From NCBI RefSeq assembly GCF_005405925.1, contig NZ_BJHV01000001.1:8804001-8868000 (forward strand): a stretch of 64,000 bases of DNA. Direction: 5' to 3'. Positions 1-8,784 of the stretch are shown here, in pieces; within the stretch, counting starts at the first letter, position 1; every line of letters begins with the position of its first letter. The notes beneath the pieces are model-generated. The model was not told where the DNA came from. It searched no databases and worked only from the letters and a program-made list of their open reading frames with translations. The stretch is from Streptomyces antimycoticus (GTDB taxonomy: Bacteria; Actinomycetota; Actinomycetes; Streptomycetales; Streptomycetaceae). A program made the translations under genes and the position numbers.

Positions 1-1929
1 GCGACACGTTCTGCCCGACCGGCAGTTTCACCGTCGCGCCCAGTGACCGGGACGCCGCGATGAGGGCCTGGTTGGCCGTCCGGACCCGGGCCTGGTCGAC
101 CTTGACCACCTGGCGGTCGTAGGACATGAGCCCGTTGGCTTCGTTCTCGACGTCGGTGATCTGGGTGTAGACGGAGGCCGACAGGCCGCCCGCGGGCATG
201 GTGTTCTCCCGCATCCCGTCGAGCAGGCCGACGAGGCGGTTGTTGAGCGCGGTCATGGTGGGCTGGTCCTCGTAGCTGAACCCGCCGCCCGGGTACCACT
301 CATGGCCGGGCACCCGGTAGCCGAGGCCGCCGTACTCCCCGAGCACCGAGGCGCGTACCGGCTCGGTCGGGGTGTTGCCGGGCCCGACGTAGTTGTGGTT
401 GTCGATGACGTCGCCGTTGCCACCGTCCTTGGCGGCGCAGCAGTTGACGCCGCTCATGTTGTCGACCAGGCGGGAGGGGTCGTACGCCTTGACCATGTCC
501 GCGATGCGGGCCTGGTCGTACTGGCCCCAGCCCTCGTTCTGGTCCACCCACTGGATGAGCGAGGGCGAGCTGCGGTGCTGGTCGATGATGGCGCGGTATT
601 CGCTCTCCCACTGGGTGCGGGCCGCGGTGTCCGGGGTCTTGCCGCTGTCCATCGAGGGCATGTCCTGCCACACCAGCAACCCGAGCCGGTCCGCCCAGTA
701 GAACCAGCGCTGCGGCTCGACCTTGATGTGCTTGCGGACCATGTTGAAGCCCAGGTCCTTGTGTTTTTGCAGGTCGTACTTGAGGGCCTCGTCGGTGGGC
801 GCGGTGTAGATGCCGTCCGGCCAGTAGCCCTGGTCCAGGGTGCCGGTCTGGAAGACGAACCGGCCGTTGAGCACCGGCCGCCGGACCCCGCCCACGTCCT
901 TCACCGCGATCGACCGCATGCCGGTGTAGGAGCCGACCTTGTCGGCGCCGGTGCCGGTCAGTTCGGCCTTGACGTCGTAGAGGAACGGATCCTCCGGCGT
1001 CCACAGGTGGGTGCCCGGCACCGGCACGGAGATTTCGGCGCCCACCGTGCCGGTGGCGCTGCCGACGGTGGTGCCGCCGCCGGCGACGGTGACCTTGACG
1101 CCCGTGCCATCCGCTCCTCCGGCGCCGCGCACGGTGACCCGCAGGGTGTTGTCCTCCAGACGCGGGACCATGTCCAGGCGGGTGATGTGCGCGGTGGCGG
1201 TGGGCTCGAGCCAGACGGTCTGCCAGATCCCGGACGAGGCGGTGTAGACGATGCTCTTGCCGGGGTGCGGGGTGACGTCCTGGATGCGCTGCTTGCCGAT
1301 GGCCTGGCCACCGGTCTCCGTCGGGTCGTACACGGAGATGACGATGGTGTTGGTGCCGCCGTTCAGCAGGGGCGTGATGTCGTACGAGAAGGCGTCGTAG
1401 CCGCCGCGATGGGCGGCGCCGGCCTGCCGACCGTTGACCCAGACCGTGGTTTCCCAGTCGGACGCGCCGAAGTTGAGCTGGATGTGGCGGCCGCTCCAGC
1501 CGGACGGCACCGTGAAGGTGCGCTTGTACCAGAGCTTGTCATTCTGGGTGATCTTGCGCTGGACGCCGGAGAGCGCGGACTCGGGCACGAACGGCACCCG
1601 GATCTGCTCGCCGAACGTCGACGGCTGTCCGGCGTCGCGGGAGGTGACCGCGAAGTCCCAAATGCCGTTGAGATCCGCCCAGTCGGGCCGGGTGAGCTGC
1701 GGGCGCGGATACTCCGGCAGCGGGTGGTCGACCGGGACCTGGTTCGTCCACGGAGTCGTCATCGGGGAGGGCTTGGGGTCCCAGGCCGGGCGGCGTGGGA
1801 GGGGCCGGCACCGGAGACGAGCAGGGCGGTGGCGGCCAGCGCGGGGACCACGGCGGCGGCAACGCGCCGCCGCCAGGTCCGTCTTGGACGGAGAAGGGAG
1901 GGGAAGCGGAGGAACAAGTGTTTCAGCAC
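1..1929 (-). CDS. Secreted glycoside hydrolase family 2 protein, 3' partial, apparent frameshift
   Basis: The reverse strand encodes a GH2 (beta-galactosidase/beta-glucuronidase clan) enzyme that runs off the left edge. A GTG at 1929 with GGAG seven bases upstream begins an arginine-rich leader and hydrophobic segment ending AGPSHAA, a Sec signal peptide. The mature frame begins AWDPKPSPMTTPW but lies one base out of phase. Restoring one C at the run 1788-1790 joins them as HAAPAWDP. Downstream are the sugar-binding and immunoglobulin-like domains and the TIM barrel with the acid/base motif WVDQNEGWGQ and nucleophile motif GEYGG. It probably cleaves extracellular beta-linked glycans; the substrate cannot be told. 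Either a sequencing indel or a loss of secretion. Confidence 0.8.
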
Positions 1930-2112
1930 GCTGCTGCTCCATGGTCCGGTTGGCGCCGCCGCCCGGTGGCGGCGGAACTCTTCCACAGGGAACACTTGCT
2001 GCACGAATACCAGAGCATTCACAACCGGTGTTTGTCCAGAGCTGGGACAACGTTGTCGGCCTTGCTGGGCCTCGTGCGGAGCATCAGCGTGCGGGGGGCG
2101 GTACGGTCCGGC

Positions 2113-2559
2113 TCACACCGTTTGGGACGGCCCGGTGGCGTCCCCCGGTGACCAATGCGGCCGGATACCGGCGATATGGCAGGTCATGAAGTACAGCGGA
2201 ATCGGCGGTGTGTACGGCGAGTCGTCCTGGGGGTGATGGACCAGGCGGGGGAGGCGCGAGCAGGCGCTCAGGTCGGTCATATGGGCCCCGACCGCATAGC
2301 TGGTGAACGACGGCCAGGCGACGTCGATATGCGATCCGGACGGCACGATCCACCACCACCGCTGATCGTCGGCGAACACACAGCCGATGCGGGGCAGGCA
2401 CTTCATGACCCGCCGGCCGATGTCCGCGGGCATCCCCACCGCGTCGTATCCCAGCCTGGCGGGCAGCCCGTCCGGTAGCCGCAGCCGGCCGCTGTGGCCT
2501 CGCCAGCGGTTCGGCGCGCTGAGTGATGGCGCCTCGGGGGCGACAAACTGTCGGTCCAT
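2113..2559 (-). CDS. Conserved hypothetical protein downstream of the RsbW-like ATPase
   Basis: A 148-aa protein without signal peptide or membrane segment. It contains a tryptophan-rich core, FADDQRWWWIVPSGSHIDVAWP, seen here as two halves around a WWW triplet, and conserved-looking Cys and His residues. It starts three bases after the stop of the upstream ATP-binding gene, so the two are almost surely co-transcribed. I recognise this arrangement from Streptomyces loci next to XRE-DUF5753 regulators but know no function. A longer start at 2572 lies in another frame and is less likely. Confidence 0.6.
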   Translation of the reverse strand: MDRQFVAPEAPSLSAPNRWRGHSGRLRLPDGLPARLGYDAVGMPADIGRRVMKCLPRIGCVFADDQRWWWIVPSGSHIDVAWPSFTSYAVGAHMTDLSACSRLPRLVHHPQDDSPYTPPIPLYFMTCHIAGIRPHWSPGDATGPSQTV

Positions 2560-2562
2560 CGG

Positions 2563-3102
2563 TCAGTGACACTCTTCCGTGTGCGCCGGCAGCTCGGCCC
2601 AGATGATCCGCCCCGGCCCGTGCGGGGCGTCCCGGACGCCCCAGGCGCTGCTCACCGCGCCGACCAGCAGCAGCCCTCGTCCGCCGTGCTCATCGGGGTC
2701 GGGGGTGCGCGGCGCGGGGAGGGTGTGGGCCCGGATCTCTTCCTCGACCTCGATGCGCAGATGACCCGCACCGATGCTCAGCCTGCACTCCACGTGATCG
2801 CTGAGCGTATGTGTGATCACGTTGGTGACCAGTTCGGAGACCACGAGGAGCGCGTCGTCGCGCACATGGGCGCTCATGCCCCAGGCGAGCAGCCGCTCGC
2901 GCACGGCCGTGCGCACCGTGCTCACCGAGGAGGCGATGGCCGGCAGCCGTAAGGCGACTGCCGGATGCGTGTCCCGCTCCCGGGACGTCCGAAGGGGAGT
3001 CAGGGGAAGGGCGAGGGGAGCCACGAGCGGCCGCCTTTCGTCTGCCTGCGCGTCATGGACCGTGCCGTTCCCGCACTGCGCAGTGCCTACGGACGTACCC
3101 AC
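2563..3102 (-). CDS. RsbW-like ATP-binding protein (HATPase_c_2)
   Basis: About 179 aa from a GTG at 3102 (GGGA eight bases upstream); the frame stays open to 3351, and an ATG at 3195 is an alternative. The C-terminal two thirds match the anti-sigma/serine kinase ATPase fold: the N-box region reads VVSELVTNVITH and the G-box region reads DEHGGRGLLLVGAVSSAWGV. In Streptomyces such proteins either bind sigma factors or act beside XRE-DUF5753 regulators, as the divergent neighbour here suggests. The N-terminal 50 residues are low in conserved features. Cytoplasmic. A role in signalling is inferred from family and context only. Confidence 0.75.
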   Translation of the reverse strand: MGTSVGTAQCGNGTVHDAQADERRPLVAPLALPLTPLRTSRERDTHPAVALRLPAIASSVSTVRTAVRERLLAWGMSAHVRDDALLVVSELVTNVITHTLSDHVECRLSIGAGHLRIEVEEEIRAHTLPAPRTPDPDEHGGRGLLLVGAVSSAWGVRDAPHGPGRIIWAELPAHTEECH

Positions 3103-3160
3103 GCAAGCGTTCCCACCGTGATCGGACGGTATGACCACTGTGACAGGTGCAACGAACGAG

Positions 3161-3188
3161 TTGCAAGCGGTAAATTGGAAATTGCAAG
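3161..3188 (+). promoter_or_regulatory. Paired TTGCAAG sites between divergent RsbW-like and XRE genes
   Basis: TTGCAAG occurs at 3161-3167 and again at 3182-3188, exactly 21 bp (two helical turns) apart, each with a preceding or following GTTGC-like extension. The pair sits in the short AT-richer interval between two divergent starts. Such phasing suits a dimeric regulator, most simply the XRE protein itself. Binding is inferred. Confidence 0.4.
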
Positions 3189-3269
3189 TTGCCATCGGAG
3201 GTTCCGCTTGTCCGGTCCGGCGACCGTGGCAGACTGCAGCCGTAAAGCCCGGTGTGGGGAGGTAGAGCG

Positions 3270-4145
3270 TTGGCCGCGGAAACCGCATGGGGCGGTGCGC
3301 CCTCTGTCCTCCGCATGATCCTCGGCAGGCAGCTGGAGGAGCTGCGGACACGCGCCGGCCTCACATACGACCAGGCCGGTGCGGCGATCGGGGTCAGCCA
3401 CTCCACGATCCGCAGGATGGAAGCCGCCAAGGTGGCCCGGCTCAGGCTCGCGGACGTGGAGAAGCTGCTCCAGACGTACGGCGTCACCGACCGGCATGAG
3501 ATCGACACCTTCTTGAAGTCGGTCCGCGAGGCCAACAAGCGCGGCTGGTGGCACACCTACCGCGATGTGATGCCGGACTGGTTCGCCGCGTATCTGAACC
3601 TGGAGCAGGCGGCGCTTCAGATCCGCGCCTACGAGGCGCAGTTCGTCCACGGGCTGCTGCAGACCGAGGACTACGCCCGTGCGCTGCTCAGCGCCGGTAA
3701 CCCGCACGCTCCGGCGGAGGCCACCGAGCGCCGGGTCGCCCTGCGCATGCAGCGCCAGGAACTGCTGTCCCGGGAATCCCCTCCCCGGCTGTGGGTCGTG
3801 ATGGACGAGACCGTGCTGAGGTGGCCGGTCGGCGGCGCGGCCGTGATGCGCGCCCAGATCGACCACCTGATCGAGATCAGCGCCCTCCCTCATGTGACCG
3901 TGCAGATCATGCCGTTCGGAAGCGGTCCGCATCCGGCCATGCGGGCCGGTGCGTTCCATGTCTTCCGGTTCAGGGCCGCGGAGTTGCCCGACATCGTCTA
4001 CCTCAGCGGCCTGGTCGGCGCGGTATATCTGGACAAAGAGGAAGACGTGGTGGTGTATCGCGAGGTCCTGGACCGGATGGGCGCCCAGTCGGTGCCCGCC
4101 AGGAAAACCGAGGCCGTCCTCGGCGCCATTCGCAAGGAGCTCTGA
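3270..4145 (+). CDS. XRE-family regulator with DUF5753 domain (Scr1-like)
   Basis: A TTG at 3270, eight bases after GGGGAGG, gives about 291 aa beginning MAAETAWGGAPSVLRMILG, a start typical of the family; a GTG at 3252 is less well placed. Residues 15-70 form the helix-turn-helix (LTYDQAGAAIGVSHSTIRRME). The rest is the DUF5753 domain, including an FVHGLLQTEDYARALL segment. The next gene encodes DUF397, so this is the common Streptomyces pair exemplified by Scr1/Scr2 of S. coelicolor, described as a regulator/small-protein system affecting antibiotic production. The effector is unknown. Confidence 0.85.
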   Translation: MAAETAWGGAPSVLRMILGRQLEELRTRAGLTYDQAGAAIGVSHSTIRRMEAAKVARLRLADVEKLLQTYGVTDRHEIDTFLKSVREANKRGWWHTYRDVMPDWFAAYLNLEQAALQIRAYEAQFVHGLLQTEDYARALLSAGNPHAPAEATERRVALRMQRQELLSRESPPRLWVVMDETVLRWPVGGAAVMRAQIDHLIEISALPHVTVQIMPFGSGPHPAMRAGAFHVFRFRAAELPDIVYLSGLVGAVYLDKEEDVVVYREVLDRMGAQSVPARKTEAVLGAIRKEL

Positions 4146-4146
4146 A

Positions 4147-4383
4147 GTGCACCACCACATACGCAGCGGCATGCCCTCCCATGATCTCGGCACCAGGGGC
4201 TGGTCCAAGCCGTGGAGCGACGACGCCGGGGGCGCCTGCGTCGAAGCCAAGAAGCTGCACGACGGGCGGGTGGCGCTGCGTCAGTCGACCGATCCCGACG
4301 GCCCCGCGCTGGTTTTCACCACGAACGAGATGACCCGGTTTCTGGCAGGGGTGAAGGCGGGCGACGCCGACTTCCTCTGCTAG
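4147..4383 (+). CDS. DUF397 small protein (Scr2-like partner)
   Basis: A 78-aa protein from a GTG at 4147, with AAGGAG at 4134-4139 inside the end of the XRE gene and one base between stop and start. It has the DUF397 pattern: a W-S-K segment (GWSKPWSDDAGGACVEA), then DGRVALRQSTDPDGPALVF and FLAGVKAGDADFL. In the studied pairs the DUF397 partner binds or modulates the XRE-DUF5753 protein. The tight coupling supports the same role here. Confidence 0.85.
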   Translation: MHHHIRSGMPSHDLGTRGWSKPWSDDAGGACVEAKKLHDGRVALRQSTDPDGPALVFTTNEMTRFLAGVKAGDADFLC

Positions 4384-4488
4384 CGCCACGGCACCGCAAC
4401 CTTCCCCGTCCGTGCGAGGCCGGCCCGGCCCCGCACGGACGGGGGGCCACACCGACAGCGAACTGACGATCCACTGGGAGGGGACGCC

Positions 4489-5304
4489 TTGAGCGACAAC
4501 GGATGGTCGGCCGACCGCATCGACACCGAGAGCGCGCATTCGGCACGTATCTACGACTACATCCTCGGCGGTAAGGACTACTACCCGGCGGACAAGGAAG
4601 CGGGCATCGCCATGTCCCGGGAGTGGCCCGCCCTCCCGATCCATATGCGGGCCAACCGCGACTTCATGAACCGGGCCGTGCGCTATCTGGCCGAAGAGGC
4701 GGGGATCCGGCAGTTCCTCGACATCGGGACCGGCATCCCGACCTCGCCCAACCTCCATGAGATCGCCCAGGCGGTCGCCCCGGACTCCCGGGTCGTCTAC
4801 GTGGACAACGACCCCATCGTCCTCACCCTCTCCCAGGGGCTGCTGGCCAGCACACCCGAGGGCAGGACCGCCTATGTCGAGGCGGACATGTGCGAGCCCG
4901 CCTCCATCCTGGACGCCCCCGAGCTCCGCGAGACCCTCGACCTCGGCCGCCCGGTCGCCCTGACGGTCATCGCCATCGTGCACTTCGTCCTGGACAAGGA
5001 CGACGCGTATGGAATCGTCAACCGCCTCCTTGAGCCGCTGCCCTCCGGAAGCTATCTGGCGATGTCCATCGGCACCGCCGACTTCGCGCCGGACGAGGTG
5101 GCCCGGGTCGCCCGCGAGTACGCGGCCCGCGACATGCCCATGCGGCTGCGCACCGAGGCCGAGGCCGAGCGGTTCTTCGACGGCCTCGACCTGGTCGAGC
5201 CCGGCCTCACCCAGGTCCACAAGTGGCGCCCGGACGGCACCTCCACCGAAACCATCAAGGACGAGGACATCGCGATGTACGGAGCGGTGGCCCGCAAGCC
5301 CTGA
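4489..5304 (+). CDS. SAM-dependent methyltransferase, Methyltransf_19 (DUF574) family
   Basis: 271 aa, start TTG at 4489 after GGGAGGGG. The N-terminus carries the family hallmark DTESAHSARIYDYILGGKDYY. A Rossmann SAM-binding motif follows (FLDIGTGIPTSPNLHE, residues about 80-95), then VYVDNDPIVL. The family is abundant in actinomycetes, often near XRE-DUF5753/DUF397 genes, as here. Small-molecule O- or N-methylation is assumed, but I know no characterised substrate. The 105-bp gap after the DUF397 gene leaves co-transcription possible. Confidence 0.85.
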   Translation: MSDNGWSADRIDTESAHSARIYDYILGGKDYYPADKEAGIAMSREWPALPIHMRANRDFMNRAVRYLAEEAGIRQFLDIGTGIPTSPNLHEIAQAVAPDSRVVYVDNDPIVLTLSQGLLASTPEGRTAYVEADMCEPASILDAPELRETLDLGRPVALTVIAIVHFVLDKDDAYGIVNRLLEPLPSGSYLAMSIGTADFAPDEVARVAREYAARDMPMRLRTEAEAERFFDGLDLVEPGLTQVHKWRPDGTSTETIKDEDIAMYGAVARKP

Positions 5305-5333
5305 GGCCGTTTCCCTCGGCGTCCGCCCTCCAT

Positions 5334-5384
5334 GGGCCCGCCGGTGCGGACGGCCGCGTCATCGCGGTCCGCACCGGCGGGCCC
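5334..5384. terminator. Bidirectional hairpin terminator
   Basis: A perfect 18-bp stem (5334-5351 with 5367-5384, starting GGGCCCGCCGGTGCGGAC) and a 15-nt loop lie between the convergent methyltransferase and MFS genes. No U-tract is present, as is common for Streptomyces terminators. Confidence 0.7.
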
Positions 5385-5409
5385 GGCACCGTGTCCGGGC
5401 CCCCGACCA

Positions 5410-5540
5410 CCCCTCGGCGCGAGGGATGCCGTTCACCGACCGCCCCTCGGCGCGAGGGATGCCGTTCACCGACCGCCCCTCGGCGCGAGGGATGCCGTTC
5501 ACCGGCTGCCCTCAGTGCGAAGGATGCCGCTCCCGGCCGG
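5410..5540. repeat. 33-bp tandem repeat, four copies
   Basis: Three near-identical 33-bp units (5410-5442, 5443-5475, 5476-5508) are followed by a degenerate fourth (5509-5540). Read on the minus strand the unit would encode the 11-aa motif GERHPSRRGAV. The degenerate copy contains the last codons and stop of the MFS gene (GRERHPSH, then stop at 5512), so the array looks like a duplication of that gene's 3' end lying just beyond the stop. Confidence 0.85.
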
Positions 5541-6855
5541 CCACGCGCCGCGGCTGATCGGCCGGGAGGGCCGGGCGCTGCCCGGGACCCCAGGTCTCGC
5601 GGGTGGACAGCACACCGACGAGCCCCACCAGCGCGATGCACACATAGAACCCGGCCGGGCCCGGCCAGCCGAAGGACTCCGCGAGCAGGACGGCGAGGAA
5701 CGGCGCGAAACCGGCCACCGACGCCGCCGTCTGGTAGCCCAGCGAGGCCCCGGACGTGCGGGTGGCGGTGTTGAACAGCTCGGCGAACCATGCCGCTTGC
5801 GTGCCCGTCAGCGCGGCGTGGATCACCCCGATGCCGATCAGGAAGATCAGCACGATGAGCACCGGCGTCCCGGAGTTGGCCATCAGGAACATCGGGAAGC
5901 CGAAGACCGCGGCCAGCACACAGGCCACGAGGTAGACCGTGCGGCGGCCCACGCGGTCGGTGAGCGCGCCGGAGAGCACGGTGGTGGCGGTGGCGAGCAG
6001 ACTGGCGGTGACCACCCCGGCCAGTGCCACGCCACGGTCACCGGAGTCGCGGTCGGTGATGTAGGACAGGAGATAGGTGGCGGTCAGGTAGTAGGCACAG
6101 GACTCCACGACGCGCAGGGCGATGATGCGCAGGATGTTGCGCCAGTCCTCGCGCACCACGCTGAGCAGCGGGTTGCGGACGGTGGTGCCCTTCGCCCGGG
6201 CGGCCTCGAACTCCGGGGACTCGGTGAGCTTCATCCGGATGACCACTCCGGCTACGATCAGCAGGGCGCTGGCCAGGAAGGGCAGCCGCCATGCCCAGTC
6301 GGAGTCGAGGGTGGAGGAGAGCAGGAAGGCGATGTTGGCGAGCGCGATGCCCAGCGGGTTTCCGGCCTGCGGTATCGCCGAGTACAGGCCGCGGCGGGTG
6401 CGGGGCGCGTGCTCGTACGTCATCATCACGGCGCTGCCCCACTCGGCGCCGAACGCCAGCCCCTGAATACAGCGGATGACCACCAGCAGCACCGGCGCGA
6501 ACACCCCGACCTGCTCATAAGTGGGGAGCATGCCGATCAGGACGGTGGCGATGCCCATCGTCAGCAGGGCCGCGACCAGGACCGGTTTACGGCCGTGGCG
6601 GTCGCCGAGGTAACCGCCGATGGCCCCGCCGATCGGGCGCATCAGAAAGCCGACGCCGAGGGTGACGAAGGCCAGCAGGGTGCCGACCACCGGGTCCGAG
6701 TTGGGGAAGAACGCGTCGCCGAAGTACAGGGCGGACGCGGTGCCGTAGGCGACGAAGTCGTAGTTCTCGACACAGGTGCCGACGGCGGACGCGAGGGCTG
6801 TCCGGACGCGTCCACGCGTGGGTGGCGGGGTCGGGGACGAGGCGGGAGCGCTCAT
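5512..6855 (-). CDS. MFS transporter, metabolite:H+ symporter (MHS) family
   Basis: 447 aa from ATG 6855, preceded by AAGGAGA. About twelve membrane segments are visible. The loop 2-3 signature RPIGGAIGGYLGDRHGRKPVL is present across residues near 85-105, and the opening TCVENYDFVAYGTAS is typical of the MHS branch (KgtP, ShiA, ProP). Members import organic acids or small polar metabolites with protons. The gene follows rpiB by 35 bp and ends the lacI-rpiB-MFS operon, so import of the sugar or polyol processed by RpiB is the likely role. Confidence 0.9.
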   Translation of the reverse strand: MSAPASSPTPPPTRGRVRTALASAVGTCVENYDFVAYGTASALYFGDAFFPNSDPVVGTLLAFVTLGVGFLMRPIGGAIGGYLGDRHGRKPVLVAALLTMGIATVLIGMLPTYEQVGVFAPVLLVVIRCIQGLAFGAEWGSAVMMTYEHAPRTRRGLYSAIPQAGNPLGIALANIAFLLSSTLDSDWAWRLPFLASALLIVAGVVIRMKLTESPEFEAARAKGTTVRNPLLSVVREDWRNILRIIALRVVESCAYYLTATYLLSYITDRDSGDRGVALAGVVTASLLATATTVLSGALTDRVGRRTVYLVACVLAAVFGFPMFLMANSGTPVLIVLIFLIGIGVIHAALTGTQAAWFAELFNTATRTSGASLGYQTAASVAGFAPFLAVLLAESFGWPGPAGFYVCIALVGLVGVLSTRETWGPGQRPALPADQPRRVAGRERHPSH

Positions 6856-6890
6856 ACCGGTCTCCTTCGTTCGGAGGTGTGCCAGAGAAG

Positions 6891-7361
6891 TCAGATGTGG
6901 TCGGCGAGCTCGCGGGCCGAGCGCAGTTCCAGGTCGCGGAGCTTGGCCACACGGCGCACCGTGTCGGCGTCGTCGTCGAACGTCGCGGCCAGGAACGCCT
7001 CCAGGACCTCCGTGGCCATGGCCGGTCCGATGAGCCACGCACCCATGGCGAGCGCGTTGGCGTCGTCGTGCTCGACGGCCTGGTGGGCGGAGTACACGTC
7101 ATGTCCGAGACCGCATCGAATGCCCGCGATCTTGTTGGCGGCCATCAGCGCTCCCGCGCCCGTCCCGCACACCAGCACGGCGCGGTCGGCCTCACCGCGG
7201 CGTACGGCGTCGCAGGTGGCGAAGGTGATGTCGGGGAAGTCGACGGGGGTTTCGGTGTCGGGGCCGAAGTCGGCCACCTCGTGTCCCAGACGTCGCAGCA
7301 CCTGGCGGACGTGTTCCTTGAGCGCCAGCCCCGCGTGGTCGTTGCCGAGTGCGATGCGCAT
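6891..7361 (-). CDS. rpiB: RpiB/LacAB-family sugar-phosphate isomerase
   Basis: 156 aa, full length for the family. Early residues show the phosphate/substrate site (GNDHAGLALKEH), then the catalytic cysteine region LVCGTGAGALMAANK and the conserved DVYSAHQAVEHDDANALAMG. The family includes ribose-5-phosphate isomerase B and tetrulose-phosphate isomerases of polyol pathways. Because this copy sits in an operon with a LacI regulator and an MHS transporter, it is more likely a dedicated catabolic isomerase than the housekeeping enzyme. The symbol reflects family only. Confidence 0.85.
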   Translation of the reverse strand: MRIALGNDHAGLALKEHVRQVLRRLGHEVADFGPDTETPVDFPDITFATCDAVRRGEADRAVLVCGTGAGALMAANKIAGIRCGLGHDVYSAHQAVEHDDANALAMGAWLIGPAMATEVLEAFLAATFDDDADTVRRVAKLRDLELRSARELADHI

Positions 7362-7491
7362 GGTCAGCCTTTCGTTGTGCCTCAGGCAGGTGAGGGTGGT
7401 CCGCGAAGGCCGCGCCGAGGCGGCGGGGCCGCACGGTGGGCGGCTCCGCGGAGTGGGTGTTCGGGCTGTGGGTGTGGGTGAGTTGGGGCCG

Positions 7492-8528
7492 TCAGACGGA
7501 GGAGGGACGGACGGCGGCGGTGTGCGTCGGCCGTGCCGAGGACGACCGGCGCGGGATCAGCCGCATCGGCAGGACGACGGACTCGGCCGTGCCGCCATTG
7601 ATGACATCGAGCAGGAGCCGCATCGCGGTCGCCCCTAAGGCGCGGGCGTCGTGGGCCACCACGGTGAGCGGGGGGTCGAGTTCGGCGAACCACTCGATGT
7701 CGTCGAAGGCGACCAGCGCCAGATCCTCGCCGATCCGCGGCCCGCGTCGGCGCACCTCGCTCACGGCGCCGACCGCCATCAGGCTGTCGGCGGCGAGCAA
7801 CGCGGTCGGCGGCCGGTGGTGTGCGAGGAGTTTCCCCGCCGCCGTGCCACCGCTCGCCCGGCGGAAGTCGCCCGCCGTGATCAGCGCGGGGTCGTCGTCC
7901 AGATGGTGGCGGGCGATCGACTCCAGAAACGCGCTCAGACGCGCCCGCCCGGTGGACACGGACGGCGGTCCGCCGATGTATCCGATGCGGGTGTGGCCCT
8001 GTTCGGCGAGATGGGCGACGGCGAGCTCGACCCCTGCGCGTTGTCGGCGGTCACGCTGGGCACCTCGAACCCGTCGACGGTGCGGTCCACGAAGACCAGC
8101 GGCACCCGCGCCTGTTCCAGAGCGCGCAGGTCGCCGCGGCCCTCTCCTTGGGGAGCGATGATGATGCCGTCCACCCGCTGGGTGAGGAACACATCCAGGT
8201 AGGTGTCCTGCTGTGCGGTGTCCTCGTTGGCGTTGGCCAGCAGCGTGACGTACGACGAGGCGAGCGCGGTCTGTTCGGCGCCGTGTGCGATGTCCGCGAA
8301 GAACGGGTTGCGTACGTCGGAGACAAGGAGCCCCACCGCATGGCTGCGCGCCGAACGCAGTGCCTGCGCCCGGGCGTTCACCCGATAGCCGAGCTCGGTG
8401 GCCGCCGCCCGCACACGTTCGCGGGCCGCTGGTGAGGTGGCCGAGTGGCCGGAGAGCACCCGTGACGCGGTCCCCACGGAGACACCGGCGCGCGCTGCGA
8501 CGTCCTTGAGGGTAACGGTGGCGTCCAC
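7492..8528 (-). CDS. LacI-family transcriptional regulator, apparent frameshift
   Basis: A GTG at 8528 (AAAGG upstream) starts VDATVTLKDVAARAGVSVG, the LacI helix-turn-helix with following hinge. The sugar-binding domain reads normally up to VPSVTADNAQG, then shifts frame at the C run 8031-8034. The remainder continues in the adjacent frame to 7492 (STGRARLSAFLESI onward). Adding one C gives AQGVELAVAHLAEQGHTRIG, a normal LacI sequence, so one base is missing. The gene is first in an operon with rpiB and the MFS gene and lies behind its own probable double operator. Confidence 0.85.
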
Positions 8529-8627
8529 ATGCGGCCTTTCACTGGGTCGGGCTCGTGCGGGTACGGCGAAGCGGCCGCCCTGGTGGTGAGGTTGGGGGAG
8601 GGACAGGGACGGCGATGCTCGGAATGC

Positions 8628-8669
8628 ATCCCACTGGAACCGATTCCATGGAATCGATTCCAGTGGGAT
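8628..8669. promoter_or_regulatory. 42-bp near-palindrome with two LacI-type operators
   Basis: TGGAACCGATTCCA (8635-8648) and the perfect palindrome TGGAATCGATTCCA (8649-8662) lie head to tail around a central CCATGG. With flanking ATCCCAC/GTGGGAT they form a 42-bp palindrome with one mismatched pair. The 14-mers are classic LacI/GalR-type half-site pairs. The site is about 100 bp upstream of the lacI start, so autoregulation of the operon is likely. Confidence 0.75.
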
Positions 8670-8784
8670 CTTGGTGGACGCGCCGACCCGCGTCAAGGGT
8701 CATGACAGGGCTCGTTCGGCTCTCTCGCCACGTGTCGTCGTCCGCCGGGCCAGGTGCGAACCGATGCGCACCGGACCGGGGTTG

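Noticed and set aside
302..2236. Long plus-strand open frame opposite the GH2 gene
   Set aside because: Composition is Val/Gly/Asp/Arg-rich without domains; the minus strand holds catalytic GH2 motifs. GC-driven shadow.
5410..5540. CRISPR array
   Set aside because: Units abut without spacers; it is a simple tandem repeat. The same holds for 23581-23676.
5332..7638. 768-aa plus-strand frame across the MFS and rpiB genes
   Set aside because: Antisense shadow; its repeats reflect the 33-bp array, not a protein repeat family.
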